Assembly (NCBI GenBank): GCA_905214365.1
Contig: CAJMMH010000122.1
Span: forward strand, 1 to 8,062
Direction of reading: 5' to 3'
From: an uncultured bacterium
Lineage (GTDB): Bacteria; Bacillota; Clostridia; Lachnospirales; Lachnospiraceae
Length of the DNA: 8,062 nucleotides
Each line of letters begins with the position of its first letter. Within the stretch, counting starts at the first letter, position 1. A program made the translations under genes and the position numbers. This document shows positions 1 to 5,282 of the stretch, piece after piece. Below the pieces are notes generated by a model. It ran no database searches. It was not told the DNA's origin and saw only the letters and a list, made by a program, of their open reading frames with translations.

Positions 1-2
1 TC

Positions 3-1004
3 ACGCCCCGGCTTTTCTCCGGGAGGCAGATGCCAGCTGTACTGGCTGCGGTCAGTCTGTGTGTGGGACGGTATCCGGTGACCGGGAGACAGCTGTACCA
101 GGCGGTCTTTGACCAGGCAGCTCTCGCGGCGGAGAACCCGCAGGCATCGGTGATTCTCAGGGTTGTGTTTCAGATCCGTCTTCCGCGCATTCTGTTTGCA
201 CTGGCAGCAGGGGCAGGACTTGCGGCAGCCGGAAGCGCAATGCAGGCGGTCTGCGCCAATCCGCTGGCAACGCCGGACACAGTTGGTGTCGCCAATGGCG
301 CGTCCTTTGGAGCGGCGTTCGCGATTCTTGCGGGGATGGACGGGCTGGGGATTCAGCTGACGGCAATGGCTGCAGGTATGGCTGCGTTTGGGCTGGCTGC
401 GGCGATCGGAAGCAGGGGAACCGGCAATCCGGTTTTGCGTCTGGTTTTATCGGGAATGGTTGTGAGTTCGCTGTTTGCCGCGCTGCTTTCACTGGTAAAG
501 TATGTTGCGGATCCGCAGGATAAGCTTCCGGAGATTACGCATTGGCTGATGGGCAGCCTGAATACGGTGACATGGCAGAATGTGCGGATCGGGATCGGGT
601 GGATTGCAGCTGGAAGCGGAGTGATCTGGCTGCTTCGCTGGAAGCTGAACGCGCTGATGCTGTCAGAGGAAGAAGCGCGTTCGCTTGGCGTACATACAGC
701 GATTGTCCGTGTCCTTGCAGCCGCGGCGGCAGCGGCTGCGACATCCGCGGTTGTAGCCGCGTGCGGCCAGATCGGCTGGATCGGGCTTCTGATTCCCCAT
801 GTGTGCCGGATGCGGTACGGAAATGACTGCAGACAGACCGTTCCGGCCGGGATGTGCGCGGGCGCAGTCTTTTTGCTGCTAATTGATACGGCAGCGAGAA
901 GCATTGCCGCAGCGGAGATTCCGGCGGCGATTCTGGCTGCCGCGGTCGGAGCTCCGCTGTTTCTGTTTTGTCTGCAGAAGAGCGGACTGGACGGAAGGGC
1001 ATAA
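3..1004 (+). CDS. FecCD-family iron-complex ABC transporter permease (5' end probably outside window)
   Basis: Inner-membrane permease of the FecCD/BtuC family, which carries iron-siderophore, haem or cobalamin across the membrane together with a FecE-type ATPase. Family signatures are visible: an RLPR motif before the first conserved helix pair, then AAGSAMQAV..NPLATPDTVGVANGASFG, and near the C-terminus GQIGWIGLLIPHVCR followed by a hydrophobic segment and GAPLFLF. Many Ala/Gly-rich hydrophobic stretches fit a protein with about ten membrane segments. From the ATG at 30 the product is 324 residues, slightly short for the family (usually about 330-350). The frame is open to the window edge and the first helix before GRYPVT would be only about 13 residues, so the true start is probably upstream. 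The ATG at 30 has a GGGAGG only 3 bases away, which is too close to be convincing. The ATPase gene follows 62 bases downstream. The exact substrate cannot be told from the permease. Confidence 0.9.
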   Translation, partial: TPRLFSGRQMPAVLAAVSLCVGRYPVTGRQLYQAVFDQAALAAENPQASVILRVVFQIRLPRILFALAAGAGLAAAGSAMQAVCANPLATPDTVGVANGASFGAAFAILAGMDGLGIQLTAMAAGMAAFGLAAAIGSRGTGNPVLRLVLSGMVVSSLFAALLSLVKYVADPQDKLPEITHWLMGSLNTVTWQNVRIGIGWIAAGSGVIWLLRWKLNALMLSEEEARSLGVHTAIVRVLAAAAAAAATSAVVAACGQIGWIGLLIPHVCRMRYGNDCRQTVPAGMCAGAVFLLLIDTAARSIAAAEIPAAILAAAVGAPLFLFCLQKSGLDGRA

Positions 1005-1066
1005 AAGAAAGCGGCATAAAGAAATGGTATGAAAGGAAGCAGCCGGGAAGGGAGTGGAAAGCGGTG

Positions 1067-1903
1067 ATGGAAAAGCTGGAGGTAAAAAATGCTTCCTTTG
1101 GATATGGAGACCGCCTTCTGTTTCATGATCTTTCGTTTTCCTGTGAAGGCGGAGAAGGAATCGCAGTGGTCGGACCGAATGGTGCGGGGAAGAGTACGCT
1201 TCTGCGGTGTGTGATGGGCTTTCTTCCCTGGAAGAGCGGGCAGACCGTTCTGCGGCTGGCGGATGGAACCGCAGTGTCCCAAACCGCAAAAGGAAGCGGC
1301 AGGAAGCTGTTCTGGCGGATGGCAGGTTATGTTCCTCAGAAGGCAGAGAATGTGTACGCGGTGAACGTGGAAGAGATGATACTTCTTGGAAGAACCGGAA
1401 CCCATTCTCTGTTTGCACAGCCTGGCCGTGCCGATCATCTGGCCGTGCAGAACTGGATGGAACGTCTGGAGATTACACATCTGAAGGGAAAGCTTTGCAG
1501 CCGGATCAGCGGCGGGGAACTGCAGCTGGTGATGCTTGCAAGGGCGCTTGTCTGCGATCCGTCCGTGTTGTTTCTGGATGAGCCGGAGGCCGGGCTGGAT
1601 TACCGGAACTGCCTGCGGATCTTTGCGCTGACAGAGAGGCTGAAGCAGGAGCAGAAGCTTGCTGTGATTTTTAATACGCACCGTCCGGAGTATGCGGCAG
1701 CCAATGCGGATCGCGTGATTCTTCTGAACGGAGAGGGCGAGTACCGGTACGGACCGGCAGCGCAGATGATTGAACAGGAGCCGTTGGAATGGGCTTATCA
1801 CACGGGAATCCGTGTCGCGCATCCGGAACCGGGAGTTACCGCGGTGGTTCCGGTAGCTGATCGTTATCATGGTGGTTCCGGCTGTCAACCGCTATTGCGG
1901 TAA
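1067..1903 (+). CDS. FecE/FhuC-type ABC transporter ATPase (iron-complex import)
   Basis: Cytoplasmic ATPase that drives the preceding FecCD permease. The 278-residue product has the full motif set: Walker A GPNGAGKST (36-44), Q-loop VPQ (89-91), signature ISGGELQ (147-153), Walker B VLFLDEP (167-173), D-loop GLD (176-178) and switch His205 in NTHRP. Length is normal for FecE-like proteins. The ATG at 1067 is chosen because the conserved N-terminus (EKLEVKNASFGYG) begins there. An AAGGGAG at 1048-1054 lies 12 bases upstream, and a GTG at 1064 (9 bases from it) would add one residue and is equally possible. A TTG at 968 also opens the frame, but it overlaps the permease and adds a basic, non-conserved 33 residues, so it is rejected. 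The last 12 bases overlap the end of the convergent AraC gene. The C-terminal tail after VAHPEPG is probably not conserved. Enzyme class is clear; the imported substrate is not. Confidence 0.93.
   Translation: MEKLEVKNASFGYGDRLLFHDLSFSCEGGEGIAVVGPNGAGKSTLLRCVMGFLPWKSGQTVLRLADGTAVSQTAKGSGRKLFWRMAGYVPQKAENVYAVNVEEMILLGRTGTHSLFAQPGRADHLAVQNWMERLEITHLKGKLCSRISGGELQLVMLARALVCDPSVLFLDEPEAGLDYRNCLRIFALTERLKQEQKLAVIFNTHRPEYAAANADRVILLNGEGEYRYGPAAQMIEQEPLEWAYHTGIRVAHPEPGVTAVVPVADRYHGGSGCQPLLR
1888..1901. other. Small dyad over the convergent stop codons
   Basis: ACCGC (1888-1892), a TATT loop and GCGGT (1897-1901) form a 5-bp hairpin. It overlaps the stop codons of both convergent genes: TAA of the ATPase at 1901-1903 and TAG of the AraC gene at 1894-1892. 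It is too short and lacks a clear T-run, so terminator function is only a weak possibility; no better terminator was seen between the two genes. Confidence 0.3.
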
Positions 1904-3031
1904 GTTTGTCTGAGCTTCTGCCCGATCGTGGTCTGCAGTCTGATAACCGGACTCTGCCGGATGCTTCGATTTCTGATGAGTGTTCCGGTATTCGCGGGGA
2001 GACTGCGAGCAGTAGCGGCGAAAGATTTTCTCAAAATAGCTGACAGTTTCAAAACCGACGGAAAGTGAGATTTCCGTAATCGGAAGCTGACTGCTGCGCA
2101 GAAACTCCTGCGCTTTCTGAATCCGCTGGATGTGCAGATATTCCCGCATGGTAAAACCGGTGACTTGGCGGAAAATACGGCTCAGATAAAACTTATTGAT
2201 AAAGAATCGGGAGGAAAGCTCGTCAAGCGAGGTCTGTTCCCAGTAATGATCTGCCAGATAACCGGCAACTCGGTTGACTGTGCGGATTTTTTCAGAGTCC
2301 GGAAATGGAGAAATGGATTCTCGTGCGGCAGATTCTGAAGCGATTGTGCCGGATGTTTTCACACGGAAGGAGAACAGAAGGATCTGACGCAGCAGATATT
2401 CGACCATCTCTTCCCAGCCTTCTTCTTTTTTTTCGGCTTCCAGCCGGATTTCATTCAGTTTGGCTTCGAGGACGGCGCGCTGGTCGGCGGTCAGCGTGAG
2501 AACGCATTGATCATCGTGGAATAATGCGGACAGCTTTCCGCCTGCCATTTCAGACAGCCACCGATCCATACAGGCTGCGTCAATTTCGATCAGAAGGCGG
2601 CGGTGCCGGTCTCCTTCCGCTTGCGAGGTTTTATGAATCCGGTTCTTCCGGACAAAGACAAGGCTGCCTGGGCGGACTGAAAAAACGCTCCGGTCGATAA
2701 AGTAATAGCGTTGTCCTTCCATCAGGTAGTAGATTTCATAAGTTGCGTGGTAATGACGGTATTTCATGGCGTAGGAGCCGACGCGGACGGCCTCTTCCAG
2801 CTGATACCGGCTGGTATTGAGCTGAAAATAGATCGTGTTGGAAAAGGAACCAGCATCGTGGACGGAAGTGCCGGGGCGACCGGAAACCGGAATCGGCACA
2901 TCGGAAAACGATTCGCTAATGGAAGCGGCTGAAGCAGAAAGCGGTGAAGAGATCGCTTCCGGAGCAGTGCCGGATGCAGGAGAGAGTATAGATTCTGCCG
3001 CGTTTTCTGGAAAAAAATTGGATTCAGACAT
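1892..3031 (-). CDS. AraC-family transcriptional regulator with N-terminal cupin domain
   Basis: Sugar-responsive type AraC/XylS regulator of 379 residues. Residues 1-62 are a Ser/Ala/Pro-rich, probably unstructured extension. About 66-150 form an AraC-type cupin sensor (RHYHATYEIYYLMEG at 92-106, then SVRPGSLVFVRKNRIHKT). About 250-349 hold the paired helix-turn-helix DNA-binding domain: LDELSSRFFINKFYLSRIFRQ, then ITEISLSVGFETVSYFEKIFRR and the family-typical SPREYR. A roughly 30-residue polar tail follows. The ATG at 3031 is chosen because AAAGGAAGG lies 6 bases upstream; a GTG at 3067 would add 12 residues but lies in a hairpin loop and has no good binding site. It is divergent from the GH4 glycosidase and almost certainly controls it, probably as an activator because the glycosidase promoter lacks a -35. 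The inducer is unknown; a galacturonate-containing oligosaccharide is an inference from the neighbour. Confidence 0.9.
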   Translation of the reverse strand: MSESNFFPENAAESILSPASGTAPEAISSPLSASAASISESFSDVPIPVSGRPGTSVHDAGSFSNTIYFQLNTSRYQLEEAVRVGSYAMKYRHYHATYEIYYLMEGQRYYFIDRSVFSVRPGSLVFVRKNRIHKTSQAEGDRHRRLLIEIDAACMDRWLSEMAGGKLSALFHDDQCVLTLTADQRAVLEAKLNEIRLEAEKKEEGWEEMVEYLLRQILLFSFRVKTSGTIASESAARESISPFPDSEKIRTVNRVAGYLADHYWEQTSLDELSSRFFINKFYLSRIFRQVTGFTMREYLHIQRIQKAQEFLRSSQLPITEISLSVGFETVSYFEKIFRRYCSQSPREYRNTHQKSKHPAESGYQTADHDRAEAQTNLPQ

Positions 3032-3037
3032 AAGTAA

Positions 3038-3046
3038 CCTTCCTTT
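3038..3046 (-). promoter_or_regulatory. Ribosome binding site of the AraC gene
   Basis: Reads AAAGGAAGG on the - strand, 6 bases before the ATG at 3031. It decides that start over the in-frame GTG at 3067. It begins at the foot of a leader hairpin (3046-3075), so folding could affect its accessibility. Confidence 0.8.
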
Positions 3047-3075
3047 CTGGAGCCTTTTTTTAAACACGCTCCAGA
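3046..3075 (-). promoter_or_regulatory. Leader hairpin next to the AraC ribosome binding site
   Basis: TCTGGAGC and GCTCCAGA are perfect 8-bp complements separated by 14 bases. On the - strand transcript the stem ends directly at the AAAGGAAGG binding site, and the loop contains an A-run followed by a G. The alternative in-frame GTG start (3067) lies in the loop. No U-run follows, so it is not a normal terminator. A role in translation or mRNA stability is inferred only. Confidence 0.5.
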
Positions 3076-3201
3076 TCGTGTGCTCCCGGAGTCCCGTTGT
3101 GTCTGGATATGCAGGATTCCGGGAATACCAGAGGAAAATGAGCGGTTGATAAAGTCAATTTTGTTCTAGTTTATCCAAAAAAAGGCAAACAAAGCCGAGA
3201 A

Positions 3202-3232
3202 ATTTGCACGGATTAGCTTTATAATAGCAAAT
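3202..3232. promoter_or_regulatory. Candidate operator dyad around the shared -10
   Basis: ATTTGC (3202-3207) and GCAAAT (3227-3232) are perfect 6-bp inverted arms 19 bases apart, flanking the shared -10. The right arm overlaps the extended -10 of the regulator promoter, so a bound protein could block one direction. The arms are short and chance occurrence in AT-rich DNA is possible; which protein binds is unknown. Confidence 0.35.
3220..3225 (+). promoter_or_regulatory. Probable -10 element for the GH4 glycosidase gene
   Basis: A perfect TATAAT with no recognisable -35 at 16-18 bases upstream (the sequence there is close to GAGAAA). TTGCAC at 3204-3209 is only 10 bases away, too close to pair with it. 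Such promoters commonly need an activator, which fits the divergent AraC gene. It occupies nearly the same bases as the regulator's own -10. The inferred leader is about 100 bases. Confidence 0.55.
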
Positions 3233-3249
3233 ACAGAAGTTGTTGACAA
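3221..3249 (-). promoter_or_regulatory. Sigma-70/SigA-type promoter for the AraC gene
   Basis: On the - strand TTGTCA (3249-3244) is followed after exactly 17 bases by TATTAT (3226-3221), each one mismatch from consensus. The TGC just before the -10 makes it an extended -10 promoter. Transcription should start near 3214, giving a leader of about 180 bases. The strength suggests steady expression of the regulator, modulated by anything that binds the dyad here. Confidence 0.7.
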
Positions 3250-3275
3250 GATGTTAAAAAAGTCCTGGATAGCAG

Positions 3276-3297
3276 CCATGAATGAGTGGGTTCATGG
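3276..3297 (+). promoter_or_regulatory. Small hairpin in the GH4 leader
   Basis: CCATGAA (3276-3282) and TTCATGG (3291-3297) form a perfect 7-bp stem with an 8-base loop, 36 bases before the glycosidase start. It has no U-run and leaves the ribosome binding site free. It could stabilise the mRNA or be an operator; function is not known. Confidence 0.35.
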
Positions 3298-3320
3298 ACA
3301 TCTGATAGGATGAACTGTAT

Positions 3321-3327
3321 AAGGAGG
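3321..3327 (+). promoter_or_regulatory. Consensus ribosome binding site of the GH4 gene
   Basis: AAGGAGG with 6 bases to the ATG at 3334. It fixes that start; the in-frame upstream start at 3286 lies inside the leader hairpin and would add 16 non-conserved residues. Confidence 0.9.
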
Positions 3328-3333
3328 AAAACA

Positions 3334-4728
3334 ATGACTTACAGCAATGGAAAGATGAGTGATGTCCGTATTGCCTATATTGGCGGTGGATCCAGAGGAT
3401 GGGCGTGGACCTTTATGCGTGACCTGGCGCTTGAGCCGGCACTGAGTGGAACTATTGTTCTTTACGATATTGATCAGGAGGCCGCAAAGGCCAATGAGAT
3501 TATCGGAAATAAGATTTCCGCAATGGACGAGGCAGTCGGCAAGTGGAACTATGTAGTAGCAGGTTCTCTGCAGGAAGCGCTGACTGGATGTGATTTTGTT
3601 GTTATTTCGATTCTTCCGGGAACCTTCGACGAGATGGAATCTGATGTACATGAGCCGGAGAAGTATGGCATTTATCAGTCTGTCGGCGATACCGCAGGTC
3701 CTGGCGGAATGGTTCGTGCGCTGCGTACCATCCCGATGTTTGTTGAGATTGCGGAGGCAATAAAGGCATACGCGCCGAAGGCATGGGTCATCAATTACAC
3801 CAATCCGATGTCTCTGTGCGTGAAGACTCTGTATCATGTATTCCCGGAGATCAAGGCATTTGGCTGCTGCCATGAGGTATTCGGAACCCAGACTCTTCTG
3901 GCAAAGATTGCGGAGCACGAGCTTGGTCTGAAGGATATCAAGCGTCAGGACATCATGGTAAATGTTCTCGGACTGAACCACTTTACCTGGTTTGACCGTG
4001 CATCGTACAAGGGAATTGATCTGTTCCCGGTATATCGTCATTATATTGATGAACATTTTGAAGAGGGCTTTATCGATGGGGAAAAGCATTGGATGAACTC
4101 CAGCTTCAGCTGCGCGCACTGCGTAAAGTTCGATCTGTTCAATCATTATGGATGGATTGCTGCAGCAGGAGACCGTCATCTGGCTGAGTTTATGCCGCCG
4201 ATTTACCTGAAGGATCCGGAGACTGTTGCTTCCTGGAAGTTTGGCCTGACTACCGTTGCATGGAGAAAGAAGGATCTGCAGGATCGTCTGGAAAAGAGCC
4301 GTAAGATGGTAAGCGGAGAAGAAAAAATCAAGCTTGAGCCGTCAGGCGAGGAAGGAATCCTTCTGATCAAGGCTCTGTGCGGCCTGACCCGTATGATCAG
4401 CAACGTAAACATTCCGAATACTGCGCTTCAGATTCCGAATCTGCCGGCATCTGCAGTCGTAGAGACCAATGCAGTATTCTCCAGAGACAGCATTACTCCG
4501 GTTGTTGCCGGACCGCTGACCGATGAGATCCGTGAGCTGATCCTGCCGCACGTAATGAACCATGAGGACGTGCTGAAGGCAGCGCTGACCTGCGATTACG
4601 ATGTAATGCTTCGTGCGTTCCGCCGCGATCCGTTAGTAACCTGCAGCAAGGCAGACGCAGAGACCCTGCTGAAGACCATGATCCGCAACACAAAGAAGTA
4701 CCTTCCGGAGGGATGGCAGAACCTTTGA
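3334..4728 (+). CDS. lplD: GH4 NAD- and metal-dependent glycosidase, LplD-like (probable alpha-galacturonidase)
   Basis: Cytoplasmic family 4 glycoside hydrolase of 464 residues. GH4 enzymes cleave glycosidic bonds by a transient NAD-dependent oxidation at C3 with a divalent metal such as Mn. Visible features are a Rossmann nucleotide motif IAYIGGGSRGW (13-23), the acidic end of strand two (LYDID), VINYTNPM, the metal-ligand motif CHEV (Cys179) and GLNH (His216), and GDRHLAEF (279-286), where Asp280 is a candidate catalytic residue. CHEV was linked to alpha-glucosidases, but as I recall Bacillus LplD, an alpha-galacturonidase, shares it. The pattern GIYQSVGDTAGPGG, CCHEVFGTQ and AAGDRHLAEF matches my memory of LplD closely, which is why that function is preferred; alpha-glucosidase is the alternative. 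Arg is mostly CGT here, unlike the ABC genes, suggesting high expression. It is probably activated by the divergent AraC regulator; a terminator follows at 4859-4902. Confidence 0.88.
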   Translation: MTYSNGKMSDVRIAYIGGGSRGWAWTFMRDLALEPALSGTIVLYDIDQEAAKANEIIGNKISAMDEAVGKWNYVVAGSLQEALTGCDFVVISILPGTFDEMESDVHEPEKYGIYQSVGDTAGPGGMVRALRTIPMFVEIAEAIKAYAPKAWVINYTNPMSLCVKTLYHVFPEIKAFGCCHEVFGTQTLLAKIAEHELGLKDIKRQDIMVNVLGLNHFTWFDRASYKGIDLFPVYRHYIDEHFEEGFIDGEKHWMNSSFSCAHCVKFDLFNHYGWIAAAGDRHLAEFMPPIYLKDPETVASWKFGLTTVAWRKKDLQDRLEKSRKMVSGEEKIKLEPSGEEGILLIKALCGLTRMISNVNIPNTALQIPNLPASAVVETNAVFSRDSITPVVAGPLTDEIRELILPHVMNHEDVLKAALTCDYDVMLRAFRRDPLVTCSKADAETLLKTMIRNTKKYLPEGWQNL

Positions 4729-4858
4729 TTGGAGAGATCGATTCCGCCTGTTTTGAGAGCGGCGCAGAGGCAGCTGTTCTCTGAGCAGAAAATCGGATGC
4801 AGGAAGCTTTCTGAAAGGAACAGAAAACAGATGGTTGACTGACTGAAGATAAACGAAT

Positions 4859-4902
4859 AAAAGACCGTAAGTACCTTTGAAAAAAGGCGCTTACGGTCTT
4901 TT
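4859..4902. terminator. Strong bidirectional rho-independent terminator
   Basis: AAAAGACCGTAAG (4859-4871) pairs perfectly with CTTACGGTCTTTT (4890-4902). Inside it, CCTTT (4874-4878) pairs with AAAGG (4883-4887), leaving a 4-base loop; only a G-T wobble and an A-C mismatch interrupt the stem. The arms end in A4 and T4, so a U-run is made in both directions. It can end the GH4 transcript from the left and the ferredoxin operon from the right. Confidence 0.9.
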
Positions 4903-4982
4903 CTGCTGGAGAGAGCGCGTTTCGCTTTATCTAAAATCAGCGTTTTGCGCGTATATCTTTCAGAAAGTCTTTTTCAGACACA

Positions 4983-5282
4983 CTAACATTCGTTGGTTTC
5001 AGAAGCTTCCGGGATCACCGGAACAAATTTCGCACGGTTGCGGAGCGGGTGATTCAGGGTGATTGCGCCGGGACGCGGACATGCCATGACGCAGGCTCCG
5101 CAGTAGTAGCATTCGCCGGGATAGATAACGAGCGGATGTACCCCTTTTTCCGGAGAAGGAAAGAGAATATCGCACTGACAGACTGCAGCGCAGCGGCCGC
5201 AGCCAATGCACAGGCCATCGTCAAAGGAGAGCGGGCGAACGCTGCAGGATTCCGGTTCCAGACCAAATTCATTGTGTTCCAT
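4983..5282 (-). CDS. Small 2x[4Fe-4S] ferredoxin, electron-transfer subunit of the flavoprotein
   Basis: A 99-residue iron-sulfur protein with two cluster motifs: Cys25-x2-Cys28-x2-Cys31-x3-Cys35 and Cys58-x2-Cys61-x2-Cys64-x3-Cys68-Pro. In the normal bacterial ferredoxin arrangement Cys25/28/31 plus Cys68 hold one cluster and Cys58/61/64 plus Cys35 the other. The first motif lacks the usual Pro after the fourth Cys and instead reads CQC, adding Cys37. The rest is a short tail ending in KFVPVIPEASETNEC. The ATG at 5282 is used because GAGGAGG lies 9 bases upstream; a TTG at 5300 sits within that site. It overlaps the flavoprotein gene by 14 bases, implying translational coupling and a complex. 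The pairing resembles AprA-AprB of adenylylsulfate reductase, but AprB is larger, and nothing here shows APS reduction. Confidence 0.9.
   Translation of the reverse strand: MEHNEFGLEPESCSVRPLSFDDGLCIGCGRCAAVCQCDILFPSPEKGVHPLVIYPGECYYCGACVMACPRPGAITLNHPLRNRAKFVPVIPEASETNEC

Larger units (their letters stand above)
3032..3333. promoter_or_regulatory. Divergent control region between the AraC and GH4 genes
   Basis: This 302-base stretch has no convincing gene. It holds the regulator promoter (3221-3249), the glycosidase -10 (3220-3225), a dyad around it (3202-3232) and leader hairpins on both sides (3046-3075 and 3276-3297). The central part (about 3150-3260) is clearly AT-rich compared with the flanking genes, as expected for a regulatory segment. 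GCAAA occurs at 3185-3189 and 3227-3231, and inverted at 3203-3207; these are possible regulator contact sites. Confidence 0.75.

Noticed and set aside
968..1066. Upstream TTG start for the ATPase.
   Set aside because: It overlaps the permease and adds a non-conserved basic stretch; the conserved N-terminus starts at 1067.
353..1888. A 511-codon open frame on the - strand opposite the FecCD and ATPase genes.
   Set aside because: It lies antisense to two genes with clear family motifs, its translation is low-complexity and rich in Ser, Arg, His and Pro without any recognisable domain, and it spans a gene boundary. It is a by-product of GC-rich codons.
3204..3209. TTGCAC as the -35 partner of TATAAT at 3220.
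   Set aside because: The spacing is only 10 bases.
3243..3248. TTGACA on the + strand as a -35 for the GH4 gene.
   Set aside because: No acceptable -10 is found 16-18 bases downstream; the sequence overlaps the -35 of the - strand regulator promoter.
3292..4179. A 295-codon open frame on the - strand opposite the GH4 gene.
   Set aside because: No recognisable domain, and fully antisense to a gene with strong conserved motifs and a consensus ribosome binding site.
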